Both the position numbers and the translations under genes were made by a program. The notes beneath the pieces are model-generated. The model was given only the letters and a program-made list of their open reading frames with translations. It was not told the origin of the DNA and did no database searches. Positions 53,134 to 63,730 of a stretch of 64,000 bases of DNA are shown here, in pieces. Where the stretch lies: contig JAQMRL010000006.1 in NCBI GenBank assembly GCA_035578175.1, positions 69,685,501 through 69,749,500 on the forward strand, in the 5' to 3' direction. This DNA comes from Catonia carolina (lineage: Eukaryota; Arthropoda; Insecta; Hemiptera; Achilidae). How positions within the stretch are numbered: position 1 is the first letter of the stretch; every line of letters begins with the position of its first letter.

Positions 53134-53243
53134 TAGAATAATAAACAGGTAAAAATGTATTAATAAATAATATGAAATACGGCTAGCCTAGAATAATAAA
53201 CAGGTAAAAATGTATTAATAAATAATATGAAATACGGCTTGAG
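53134..53243 (+). repeat. 55-bp tandem duplication
   Basis: Two nearly perfect copies starting TAGAATAATAAACAGG at 53134 and 53189. They begin within the right target duplication of the adjacent SINE-B. Confidence 0.92.
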
Positions 53244-53757
53244 TGAACGTAGACTATAAGAAAACTCCGAGTCCGATAATATGACTGTATTATGAAACGA
53301 GAAAATGATAAAAGTTTTTTTATCATAAAACTTCTTTCTTTATTAAAACAGTTCCAACTTTTTCCAATTTTCAATTCAAATCACAATTGCACTCAACTAC
53401 TAGCTGCTCCTTATAAGTGAATTTACATTTTGCATAATTTTTATGCCGAGCATTCGTTTTTCTTTGTTGTAGAGGAAATTGTTTCCGACAGTTTTCTTAT
53501 TCTAAAAGAAAATATATTATTTATGTTTAAATTTTATTATAATTCACTCCGTGTTAGTTTTTCTATTTTTTTTTTGTTTTTTTGCCTAGAATTTATTTTT
53601 CACGGCCGTAGGACCTGTTTTTTTATATTTATAATTCTCCAAAGAAACAGCTTCTTGTGGAAGTTAGAAATCAACATTTTTAAGATTTCCTAAATTACTG
53701 GAGACAGTAGAATACGTTTTCCTTCCTCTTCCTCCTTCTCCACCTTCACCTGTTCCT
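53244..53757. other. Unassigned AT-rich sequence
   Basis: Open frames on both strands (53183-53374, 53430-53693) are low-complexity and match no domain. Confidence 0.4.
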
Positions 53758-54740
53758 AAGTTCTAAATTAGAACTGAAGTCAGGTATCCTAAGAAAACCT
53801 GAAATAAACATTTTCATCAAAATCAGTTAACCGGAAGTAGTTTTTACGATTTTCTTAAAAACGGATTTTACTATTTAAATTAAAAGCACCTTGTCTGCTG
53901 AAATCTGTGGGGCTGTGCCCTCATGGAATTTTTTGTTAATTTCGTTTTTTTTTACAAAAGGTAGGCCTATATAAATAAAATTGTAAAAATTTTAACATCT
54001 TCAACTTTTTGTTCGAAACATTTTCTTCTACATTGCGTAGTTTACCTAAATATTTTTTTAGTTTTTCTCATTAAAATAGGTAAAAATTGGTTTTCTTTTA
54101 AAAATTGCAACCTTAATAAGCATTTTACGGAAAACCGTAAAATATGATTTAATTTAAAAAAAATTAACAAACCAATAACTTAATTTTTTATTTTAGTTTT
54201 CTTTTTAATTTCTATATGTGTATGTTGTAATCTGTTCAATTAAGAACAATAAGCAACCCCATGACCCAATCAGATGAGATTGATGTGTATGACAAACAAA
54301 TGAGTTATAGTTTGATACAGACTCAGGCCGACCATTTCTGAGAGAGTATAGTTTATTGAAACCCAACCATCAAAGAACACCGGTAACCACTGTCTAGTAT
54401 TCAAATCCGTATAAAAGTAACTATCTTTACTAGGATTTGAACTAGCAACTTTCGACTCCGAAAATCAGCTGTTAAACAGTTGACTCACGGCGATGGCTTT
54501 AGCTCTAGACCAGCCCGGTGGGTCACAACTTTTATTTAAGCACTTTTTCTCTACTGAGTTTATAGTACTTGAGCACTAATTAATGATTTTCTGTATTTCC
54601 AACTAGAGGTTAATTTTCATTCAGCATTATGCACTGATTATTAAAATTAGGTTAATTTTACACTGTTTACTCATGATACATTATAGGTTATATATTGATT
54701 TGCCTTGGTAAGAGCAAGCTTACGAGTGTTTCACATTACT
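53758..54740 (+). repeat. Diverged Rep-A copy, interrupted by SINE-C
   Basis: From TAAGTTCTAAATTAGAAC through ATTTTCATCAAAATCAG and, after SINE-C, ACAACTTTTATTTAAGC to the decayed tail GGTAAGAGCAAGC, GAGTGTTTCACATTAC. One of the oldest copies. Confidence 0.75.
54203..54528 (-). mobile_element. SINE-C, full length
   Basis: Minus-strand sense: head ACCCACCGGGCTGGTCTAG at 54528, B box near 54440, body and an A-rich tail. More diverged than the 44738 copy. Confidence 0.9.
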
Positions 54741-55520
54741 TTCGGTTTCTTTATTATGGATACTCGCGTTTGGAGCCTTGTTTCTTAAGAACTGCTAGTT
54801 GAATTGTAACGTACTATACACCAAAATTTAGCTAATTTCAATCTGCGTAGTGACTTGCAGTTTCATATTTTTAGCGGTTTTTTACGTACAATAACAACAT
54901 ACAAGTTTATATTCCGGTGAAATCTTAAATAAATCGGTCGAGGGGTGTTTGAGTTATAAGCCTCTAACTGTGTCCAATCTGTTGCAGCAACAAAAAACCG
55001 GCTTTTTCCTTCTCATTCTGATATCGCAATATTAAAAACTGCTAAAAATAATCTGTTCAAGCTGATTGATTTTCATTTAGCGTTATGTTTGATTATTAAA
55101 ATTAGGTTTACTTTACATTGTTTACTCATGATACATTGTAGGTTATGTATTGATTTGCATTGGTAAGAGCAAGCGTATGAGTGTTTCACATTACTGTCGA
55201 TTTCTTTACTAAGGATACCCGAGTTTGGAGCCTTGTTTCTTAAAAACTGCTTGTTAAATTTTAACGTACTATACACCAAAATTTAGCTAATTTCAATCTG
55301 CGCAGTGACGTCAGTTTCATATTTTTAGCGTTTGTACGTACAGTAACAATATACAAGTTTATATTCCGGTGAAATCTTAAATAAATCGGTCGAGGGGTGT
55401 TTGAGTTATAAGCCTCTAAATGTATCCAATCTGTTGCAGCAACAAAAAAACCGGCTTTTTTTCTTCTCATTCTGATATTCGTGTACCTCATTACCTTCTC
55501 ATTCTGTGTATAGTACACCA
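54612..55520 (+). repeat. Tandem duplication, period 455 bp
   Basis: 54612-55066 and 55067-55520 are two diverged copies of one unit made of a Rep-A 3' end (AGAGCAAGC at 54711 and 55166) plus part of element E (TTGGAGCCTTGTTTCTTAA, GTCGAGGGGTGTTTGAG, CCAATCTGTTGCAGCAAC). Confidence 0.92.
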
Positions 55521-55629
55521 AAAAAAAATAAAAAATAAATAATAATAAATAATAATAATAGTAAATTGAACTAACGGTTTTGAAGAAACAAGGCTCCGAA
55601 CTCCGGTATTTATATTAAAGAAATCGACA
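55195..55629. mobile_element. Element E: MITE-like with about 55-bp inverted ends
   Basis: The left end TGTCGATTTCTTTACTAAGG (with GGAGCCTTGTTTCTT) is repeated in inverse at 55577-55629 at roughly 80% identity by eye. 435 bp, no ORF. No clear target duplication. The upstream tandem unit lacks the right end. Confidence 0.7.
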
Positions 55630-56316
55630 GAAGATTTCTTTTTATATTGTAGACCAAAAAATCATCGACACACTTATGCAATAGTAGGTAGTAGTAGAAA
55701 TAGTAGAAAAATTAACACAAAAGCAACAATTTAATGAGCCTTTGAACATGGGAAACTTTAGACGGGTAGTTTAATTTTCTACCAAAAATAGAATAAAGGT
55801 AAATTTAGACTTTAAGTTGTAAGTGAAATGTGTATTTTAATTATTTTTAATGTAATGGGAAAACAAAAAGGTAATTAAATCCACTTATATTATTATTATT
55901 ATTTGAAAAGAAAATTAATTAAAATTTCTAAATTTCCCTGCGGAAATAATTATATAAATTGGTTTTTGTACTCTATAAACTGTTTAAATTGAAATTCCAC
56001 ATGAACTGGATAACTTGATTTTCTATGTCCTTATTTAAATCGGTTTCTATTGCGGTACAAAAGACCATTTCTCAGTGAAAGTGGAAATTTAGAAAAAGGT
56101 CTACCTTTTCAATAATTCTTCCGACGTAATGTATTGTATTTTTCAACGGACTGCTTACTAATCGTCATTTCCTAACCAGTAGTGCTACGCCTTGAGAAAA
56201 ATACTGAACGTTCGTTAAAATATTATGTACGTTTACAATTTTTGCTTATGATATACTGTGAGAAAACTGTGATGAATCACAGAATAATTACGTAAAGTTT
56301 TTTAATGACCTCTTTA
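55630..56316. other. Unassigned AT-rich sequence
   Basis: No gene or family recognised. Confidence 0.4.
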
Positions 56317-56365
56317 ATTTAACACTAATGTGTGCACGTTGAAATCTGTTAATTTAAGAACAGTA

Positions 56366-56687
56366 ACCCATCGGGTTGGTCTAGAGGTAAAGTCGTCACC
56401 AAAATCAGCTGTTTAACAGCTGATTTTCGGAGACGAAGGTTCCTGGTTCAAATCCTAGTAAAGGTAGTTACTTTTATACGGATTTGAATACTAGACAGTG
56501 GTTACCGATGTACTTTGATGGTTGGGGTTTAATTAACCATACTCTCTCAGGAATGGTCGGCCTGGGTCCGTACAAGACTACAACTCATTTACACGTCATA
56601 CACATCACCTCATCTCATTGGGTCATGGGATTGCTTATTGTTCTAAATTAAACAGATTTCAACGTACACAAATTAGGAATAAAAAAA
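56366..56687 (+). mobile_element. SINE-C, full length, nested in SINE-C
   Basis: ACCCATCGGGTTGGTCTAG to TTAGGAATAAAAAAA, flanked by AAGAACAGTA at 56356-56365 and 56688-56697. A and B boxes intact. Confidence 0.94.
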
Positions 56688-56796
56688 AAGAACAGTAAGC
56701 GACTCATGACCCAATCGGATGACGATGATTTTTATAACTTTTAATTGAGGTGTAGTTTTGTATAGACTCAGGCTGACAATTCGTGAGAAAGTATGT

Positions 56797-57292
56797 ATAC
56801 TTCTTTATTCATCCACTCGCCTAAGAACCTTTTAATTACTTATTTTGTCCACCCACCTAATCTTTGAAATTTTACTAAGACACCACATTTCAAAAGCTTC
56901 TATCCTCTTACTTTCTACAATCACCCACATTTCACTCCCGTATGCTATACTCCAAACATAGTGTTTTAAGAAATTTTCCTAATCTGTAAGTCAATGTATG
57001 TAGTCAGCAAGCTGTTTTTCATTTCAAAGGCTTTTCTAGCCTTTGTTATTTTACTCCCTATATAGCAGAATTCCCCAACTTCCTGTATGTTTTCGTTGCC
57101 TACTTTTAAATTTCCCATTTTTTCTAAACCACTCTTGCTGCTGCACAACACTTTCGTTTTGTTCTTATTAATTCTCATGAAGTAATCCTTCCTCATGATC
57201 TCATCTTTTAGCCTCGTACCATGATAAGTGATTCCAAAAATATTTGTAAAAACTACCATTACATTACCCAACCTAAACCTAAACCTTGGGGT
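56797..57292 (-). pseudogene. RTE-like LINE internal fragment
   Basis: The minus strand encodes MRINKNKTKVLCSSKSGLEK, a block with NLKVGNENIQEVGEFCYIGS, KARKAFEMKNSLLTTYIDLQ and, in the next frame, a YGSEMWVI-KRIEAFEMW block and VLRRV. This is the region between the catalytic palm and the C-terminus. A stretch after the GSKIT motif is deleted and the frame is broken. Confidence 0.8.
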
Positions 57293-57469
57293 AAATGGAA
57301 CCCCAACCATCAAAGTACTTCGGTAACCACTGTCTAGAATTCAAATCCGTGTAAAAGTACATTCTATTCGAAATAACATGATAGTATTACTTAAATGGAA
57401 TAAAGCTCGGAAGGAATTTTGTATAATGTACTCATGCGTCAGTGCTACTGCTTAACAGATTTTTTTGTG

Positions 57470-58209
57470 TTAACTTTCCCTGTTAGGCTCTGTAGACAAA
57501 ATACTTTAAATAAAAATTGTAGATCTTTTAATTTCCTATAAATTTGATTATATACACTTTTGTCGTACAATCCAAGGGTAAGGCTAAAATCGTAAAAAAT
57601 CGATTTTTTACACGTTTTCGTGAGAATAAAACAAAAAAATCGCTAATTACCGGTAAACTAAGCGTTATTCAAATAAAAGTTGTAAGATTTTAAATTTCCT
57701 ACAACTTTCACAACTTTTATTATACACATTTTAACGCTAAAATGCAAATTAAAGCCGCAAACTTAAAAGAACAATTTTTTTGCGTGAAAACAGCCTCACC
57801 AAGAATTTCAGCTAACATGGCGCCTACTCCATTTTGTAGAGCACAGAAAATTTAGTGTACCAAGCGATTTTTAAAAAAAATCGTGTGACCAGTTTTTGAG
57901 AAAATCGCAAAAAAGTGAAAAATGACACGAATAAACTACTACTTCCGGTTGACCGATTTTGATGAAAATGTTCGTTTTGGGTCCGGTAGTGGTGTCTAAC
58001 TTTAATTTCAAGTTTCAAGTTCGTACGATGTTCCGTTCTTGTGATATTCTGTCCACAGACGTTCTGTTCACAGACCAATCGCTAAAAACATGTTTTTTTG
58101 GGTTCAGAGGGTCTGAAAACGTGTAGATTCGGTGAAAACACGATTTTTTTTAAAAATCGACATGCAAACAATACTTTCCTTCCTATATATTAATATAGGC
58201 AAGAGAAAG
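57470..58209 (-). repeat. Rep-A, missing the 3' tail
   Basis: Minus orientation, from TAGGCTCTGTAGACAAAATA to GGCAAGAGAAAG then TAA. The CA microsatellite is replaced by CCACAGACGTTCTGTTCACA. Confidence 0.88.
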
Positions 58210-58280
58210 TAAAATCACATCACTAAACCTTATTGTAGGTTTTCATCCCTTTAATGTAAAAATTCTGGAATGTATGATAT

Positions 58281-59262
58281 TGTGACACTTATTGCTAAGG
58301 TCCGTTTCGGGATCTAGGTTATTTAATAATAATACACTAAAGTTTACAATTACAGATATTTATTTCACTAAAAGATTACAAAATAAATGATTAAACTAAT
58401 TATAACTAGGAAATACAATAAATGATTTAATAACTTACTTAGCGTATAGTACGTTTGTTTTAGGAAGAAGCTTGTAAGGGGAGGGTGAGTAAGTAGAGTA
58501 GGAATAGTTTCAAAGGGGCAAGTGTTTTCTCCTTCTCACTTAATGATCATTCCCTCTCTTTCTAACCGTATACTATGTTACAACTACGAGGTGCTTCCCC
58601 CACCACTAAACAGAACAGCTCAGCGGCACACAGCGTTGGAGGGAAAGCTTCTAGCTAGAACAAATGACCTGTACTTACAATCACTTTTATAGATTACACT
58701 AACATACAAAACACAAACTGAACTCACAAAACTACACATTAACTTTACAATACACTCATAAAAAGACTTTACACAATACACACACAACAAAGGCAGTATA
58801 ACAGTCGTTGACCAAACAATGCTCGGAATTGTTTACCTGCTATAACAAACCCGATAATTGCTTGTCGAAGATCAAACGGATACTGACTGGACCGCGCTCG
58901 GGGGCCTCCTTTTATAATCATTCACAAAGATCGTTCCAGAACAAAATAGAGAAATCTACTCAAGTACAAAAATAACTCTTTATTTATGAATGCTAGAAAA
59001 ATCCATTGTTAATAGGTCAACAAAAGGTCTTTTGTAAATAGAAAACGTAAACAACCTGCCTCCCTCATAATAGCTGTACACAATACCTAAACTTTATGAT
59101 AGTTATTACAACCCTTATGAATGAATAGACACACTTTTATGGTTACAACTGTCATTTACAAAACTGATCGTATTGTGTGTTATTTTTATTATTTCTTAAC
59201 TATTTTTATGAATGGAATTCTGGAACCTTCGTGAACAATCTCGTCTTTCCTTCGATCTTGTT

Positions 59263-59265
<3 letters not shown>
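58281..59265 (-). mobile_element. Solo LTR, larger relative of the 46.4 kb LTR
   Basis: 985 bp, TGTGACACTTATTGC to GATCTTGTTACA in plus orientation. Flanked by ATAT on both sides (low information because of the adjacent TA repeat). Minus-strand TATA box TTATAAAAGG (58908-58917) with TCAGT about 20 bases on and TTTGATCTTCGAC, both shared in order with the LTR at 46405. No internal region. Confidence 0.82.

Positions 59266-59304
<39 letters not shown>
59266..59304 (+). repeat. TA microsatellite
   Basis: An uninterrupted (TA)n run between the LTR and the mariner. A shorter TA run continues at 60265. Confidence 0.95.
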
Positions 59305-59305
<1 letters not shown>

Positions 59306-60264
59306 GAGGGTAGGCTGATAAGTAATGCACACATGCTTGTAGAAGACAACTAAATAAACTTCAGTAGCGCGCCTGGTGGCATGTGGAAGTACTATTTCTC
59401 CTCTACAAGTCTGCGCAGTTTGAAGGCGTTGCTTTCATTCAGTTTGTTTTGAGTAGTGGAAGTATGGCGTCGTGTTCTGGTGCTATGTCAACGAGAATTA
59501 AACAACGCGAATTGAACAACTTTTGAAGCGCTACCGTGACGAAGGAGACGACTTTCTTTTGAATATTGAGACGGGGGACGAGTCATGGGTTCATCATTAC
59601 GATCCCGAAGAAAAAAGGCAGAGCGCTGAATATCGTCATCCACATTCTCCTGTTGTGAAAAAGTTCAAAACACAACCGTCCGCAAAAAAAATTCTTTTGA
59701 CTGTGTTTTGGGATGCTCGCCGAGTTTATGTGACTGATTATCTGGAACGAGGGGCAACGGTAAATTCTGCTCAGTATATACAGACTCTGAAACACCTCCG
59801 ACGTCGAGTTTGTCGTGTTAGAGGCAACCTGGCGCCAATAATTTTGCAACACGACAATGCTCGTCCACACACTTCGCGTGCAACTGGAGAGGCTCTGAGA
59901 AACCTGAAGTTTCAACCAATTTTACACCCTCCGTATTCTCCCGACCTTGCGCCTTGCGATTTTTATTTTTTTCCTCTACTGAAGAGAGACCTTAAGGGTA
60001 ATCATTACAGCTCGGACAATGAGGTGAAGGCAGCTATTGCGTCCTGGGTTCGAGGAAAGTCGGAAGAATTTTTCAGTGACGGAATGAAAAAACTTGTTAA
60101 ACGTTGGGAGAAATGTGTAATGCTTAACGGTGACTATATTGAAAAAAAAATAGATAATTTGGTAGGTTAAGATTTGTACTTTAATTTGTTATTTACCCCA
60201 TCTTGCTATTTCTTTTTGTTCGTCTTCTACAAGCATGTGTGCATTACTTATCAGCCTACCCTCG
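59305..60264 (+). mobile_element. Internally deleted mariner, near-identical to 37832-39179
   Basis: 960 bp with the same perfect 43-base terminal repeats (CGAGGGTAGGCTGATAAG). Inserted in a TA microsatellite, TA on each side. About 393 bases corresponding to 38037-38429 are missing, replaced by the 5-base filler AATTG. Outside the deletion only a few differences are visible. Confidence 0.96.
59464..60170 (+). pseudogene. Mariner transposase, N-terminal deletion
   Basis: The start MASCSGAMSTRIKQR is intact, but the deletion leads into ELNNF and a stop. The remaining open frame 59523-60170 encodes the catalytic half with all three aspartates (TGDESW, HDNARPHT, APCDFYFF). Differences from the intact copy include V to E just before TGDESW, and loss of the normal stop, so that the frame adds KIDNLVG. 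Both DNA-binding helix-turn-helix domains are lost, so it should be unable to bind its ends. Confidence 0.94.
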
Positions 60265-60279
60265 TATATATATATATTT

Positions 60280-60530
60280 TTTTTTATTTGTTATCAGGAA
60301 CTGTACATTTTTGACAACTACCCAATTTGATCGCTGCTTTTGCTGCATTATTTGACGTGAATAAGGTATGAGTTTGAACAGGGACCCCCAGTAAAGTTTG
60401 TTCATGGATGGCTGTCAGCAGGTTACCATACAAAGTCGCGTGCCCAACCGGTGTTACTTAACAAATAATAGCGACTTACTACCAGCTGACTGACTGGGCT
60501 GGCCCGAAGGCCATTATATATTTAATACGT
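60280..60530 (+). repeat. Repeat G, copy 2
   Basis: Inverse of 10061-10312: ATTTGATCGCTGCT, AACAGGGACCCCCAGT, CCATACAAAGTCGC, CAGCTGACTGACTGGGCTGG. No ORF; class unknown. Confidence 0.75.
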
Positions 60531-60618
60531 TTTTGCTATTTTTTAAGTCATAACTCTAAAAGAAGGTAACTGAACCCGTATTTACGTTAGTCTGAATTTT
60601 TACCGGTCCGGTGAGTTT

Positions 60619-61013
60619 GTTGTTGTTTAGGTCAACAGCCGAAAGGCTGGTTTGAACCTCTAGAGGTTTACTAAGTAAAAACGAGGAGTAAGGTGGTTTA
60701 CCATTGCCTTCCTCACTGAGTTAAAAGAGAATGCTTATCAGCATGCCAGGCCCTCCGAAAAGCACTCACTTTCCACCCTGCAAATGACACCTTCACTTCA
60801 TTCACTACAGGGTCTGGCTGCATAGTGAAATTCATTACTCTCAGAGGAGATAACTCTGACTAGTGTCTTTTACACCTCTACCTCTTCTGTTCTTAAATAG
60901 TTCAGTCATATAAGTGGCTGACTATGTGATAAGAAACAGAACTATTTTTTTTAGCCCTGGACCAAACAGATAGAGTGCAATTAAAATAACACTCCACCTG
61001 CCCGTTTTGGGCA
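60619..61013 (-). mobile_element. SINE-B, full length with 12-bp TSD
   Basis: 395 bp, GTTGTTGTTTAGGTCAAC to CTGCCCGTTTTGGGCA, flanked by TCCGGTGAGTTT at 60607-60618 and 61014-61025. Belongs to the GTCAACAGCC subtype. Confidence 0.96.
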
Positions 61014-61261
61014 TCCGGTGAGTTTACTATTATTATTATTGATGTTCTCAATATTTACATTACGATATTTATGTTGGAGAATGTTGGTACGACTTGATAT
61101 TTCTTCCATCTTTAATACACTTATACTAAAATGGTGTAGTATTTTCAAGTAGAACTTGTATCATATATTTTCCAACGTGCATCTCGTTTAGATAAAAATG
61201 TATTTCATATATTTGCTGTAGTTTGAAATTTTCTTATCGGTTATATTACACGGTATTTTTA

Positions 61262-62330
61262 CTTTATCTTGCTTATATGAATATTATGTATGAAGGAAAG
61301 TATTGCGTTCATGTCGATTTTTCGAAATTGAGTTTTCACCGGATGTACACATTTTAAAACCCCCTGAACTCAAAAAAATATGTTTTTAACGATTGCTCTC
61401 TCTCTCTCTCTTTTTCCGGCCGCGTTGGTGATGTTGGTAACGTGCTCGCCTCTTATCACGCGGTTTTGGGTTCGAATCCCACTCGGGCATGGCATTTTTT
61501 CATACGTTACAAAAATTCATTTCATCCTTCACCGTCTGCATTAGCAGCAATTTGCAAAACAATCGGACGTTAAACCAAAAAAAAAAAAAATCTGTGTGTG
61601 TGTGAACAGAATTTCTCAAGAACGGAACATCGTACGAACTTGAAACTTAAGTTGGATACTACAACCGGACCTGACAAGAACTTTTTCACTTTATTGCGAT
61701 TTTCTTAAAAACGGCTCCTACGAATTTTTTTAAATCGCCTCATTCACTAAATTTTTTATGCTCTACAAGATAGGGTAGGTGCCATGTCTGCTAAAATTCT
61801 TGGGGAGATTGTTTTCTCGTAAAAAATAGTTTTTTTTAACATTGCAACTTTAATATGCATTTTAGCGCAAAAATATATAAATTAAGAGTTGTAGAGAGTT
61901 TAAAAATCCTACAACTTTTATTTCAAACATGTATAACGCTTAGTTTAGCGGTAATTAGTGATTTTCTGTTTTTTTATGAAATTTGTTAAGAAATCGTTTT
62001 TTTAAGATTTCAGCTTTAGATTTAGCTTCATTTTACAACAAAAGTGTATATAATCAAATTTATAGGAAATTAAAAAATCTACATCTTTTATTCAGAGTAT
62101 TTTTCTCTACAGAGCCTAGTTTAGCGTGAAAGAGTGATTTTCCGTATTTTTAAGCCGAACTGAGATTTTGATTTGATTTTCATTTTGCATCATTCACTCA
62201 TGATTGAAAAAAGGTTATGTTTATTGAGGTTGGTTTTTTTGTTTATATTGTTTTATTACTAATGTTAGGTTACATTGTTAATTATTTGCATTGGCAAGAG
62301 AAAGTCGTGTGAGTTTCACACCAATTTTTT
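61262..62330 (+). repeat. Rep-A, full length, interrupted by SINE-D
   Basis: CTTTATCTTGCTTATATG to TTTCACACCAATTTT, with TTA on both sides (61259-61261, 62331-62333). The SINE occupies the microsatellite position. A TC run precedes it. Confidence 0.9.
61416..61590 (+). mobile_element. SINE-D, full length
   Basis: CCGGCCGCGTTGGTGATG, B box GGGTTCGAATCCC, GTCTGCATTAGCAGC, CGGACGTTAAACC and poly(A). The target duplication is obscured by the TC/GT simple repeats. Confidence 0.93.
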
Positions 62331-62333
62331 TTT

Positions 62334-62490
62334 ACTTTATCGCGTACCCTTTGTGAGTACGGTTTGTAGGGAACGAACGTTTTGTTTTCATGTCGATTTT
62401 TGGAAATTTGAGTTTTTACCGGATAAACACGTTTTCCGGCCCCCTGAACCCAAAAGGTATGTTTACTAATTTGTCTTTGTGTGTCTTATG
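62334..62490 (+). repeat. Rep-A 5' fragment, diverged
   Basis: Begins directly after the previous copy: CTTTATCGCGTACCC, GTTTTCATGTCGATTTTTGG, CGGCCCCCTGAACCC. It stops after a short GT stretch. Confidence 0.75.
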
Positions 62491-62794
62491 TATTTTTAAC
62501 TTTTTTTTAAGTAAATTCAATACAGTTTGTAAATTACCAATAGAATATGTAGAATATTGCTTTGATAAATAAAATACAATCTTGTTAAAATTTTAAAATA
62601 TCTAGTTGCAGTCGTTAGTTTTATGACAAGTAGAAAAATACATAGCTTCTACATAATGAGATCAAGTATATCTCTCAACTTATGGAAAATACGAGGCGTG
62701 TTCAGAAGGTAAGTAAGCTACCGTATAAAAAAAAACAAGTAAAACAATTTTTTTCAACACAATTTTATTTCTACATAAAAGCCCAAACCTTAAA

Positions 62795-63464
62795 CTATTT
62801 TTCGACATAGTTTCCACCGATGTTAAAACACTTGTCGTAGCGGATGATCAATTTGTCTATACCTTCTTCGTAGAAGGTTCCCGCCAACGAATGTAGCCAC
62901 GACTCCACGGCAGTTTTCACTACATCGTCGGTTTCAAAGCGTTGGCCGCCTAGCTCGCGCTTCATGTGCAGGAACAAGTGGTATTCAGACGGTGCCAAGT
63001 CCGGGCTGTAGGGCGGATGATCGAACTGCTCCCAACGAAATTGTTGAACCAATGTTTGAGTCACCAGCGGTATGGGGCCGAGCATTGTCATGGAGCAACA
63101 CAATTCCGTTACTGAGGATTCCTCTCCGTTTGTTTTGAATTGCCCGCCTTAGTTTTCTTAAGGTTTCGCAATGCCTTGCGGCATTAATGCTTTCACCTCT
63201 TGGGAGAAAATCAATCAGCGAAACACCTTTCCGATCCCAAAAGACAGTGCACATGATTTTTTGTGCAGACATTGTCGTCTTGAATTTTTGTTTCTTCGGG
63301 GATTGCGTGTGTCGCCACTCCATTGACTGCTGTTTAGATTCCGGTGTGACATGACGGACCCAAGTTTCATCACCTTTCACAATTTTGTTTAAAAATTCCT
63401 CACTATCATCACTGTACCATGTGAGAAAAGTCAAAGCACTTCCGAGTCTCTTGGTTTTGTGCAC
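62795..63464 (-). pseudogene. Mariner transposase catalytic region, frameshifted
   Basis: Minus-strand frames 63464-62985 and 63103-62795 together give FLNKIVKGDETWVRHVTPES (first Asp), QKIMCTVFWDRKGVSLIDFL, LLHDNARPHTA (second Asp), a frameshift at about 63062, then HPPYSPDLAPSEYHLFLHMK and a C-terminus ending NIGGNYVEK. The third catalytic position is glutamate (GAA at 62984-62986) where mariners have aspartate. The N-terminal DNA-binding domains are missing. Confidence 0.9.
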
Positions 63465-63470
63465 GTCAGT

Positions 63471-63561
63471 GGCGGGAACCTTCTACGAAGAGGGTATTGA
63501 CAAATTGATCACCCGGTACGACAAGTGTTTGAACATCGGTGGAAACTGTATCGAAAAATAG
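63471..63561 (+). pseudogene. Mariner transposase C-terminus, inverted duplicate
   Basis: On the plus strand: TFYEEGIDKLITRYDKCLNI, GGNCIEK and a stop at 63561. It is homologous to the minus-strand C-terminus at 62795-62885 but differs at many bases. Confidence 0.9.
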
Positions 63562-63730
63562 TTTACGGTTTGGGCTTTCTTGTAGAAATAAAATTGTTTT
63601 ACTTGTTTTTTTATAAAACGGTACTTACTTGCTGAACTCGCCTCGTATATACTGGGTGTCCCAAAAGTCCAAGTGCTGCAAAATTTTTCGCAAAAAAGAG
63701 ATGTTACTCTTCAAAACACAATATAATCTT

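Larger units (their letters stand above)
56317..57360 (-). mobile_element. Old SINE-C copy split twice
   Basis: Pieces 56317-56365, 56698-56796 and 57293-57360 are consecutive parts of one minus-sense SINE-C (tail, body with ACTCAGGCTGACAATTCG, then AACCCCAACCATCAAAG to CCGTGTAAAAGTAC). A second SINE-C and an RTE fragment lie between them. Confidence 0.82.
62692..63645. mobile_element. Mariner with both ends derived from its 3' end
   Basis: 954 bp flanked by TA (62690-62691, 63646-63647), outer ends CGAGGCGTGTTCAG and CGAGGCGAGTTCAG. The left arm (62692-62886) reads inward as tail plus transposase C-terminus on the minus strand. The right arm (about 63471-63645) is a diverged second copy of the same region on the plus strand. 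The element's own 5' end is absent. Confidence 0.9.
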
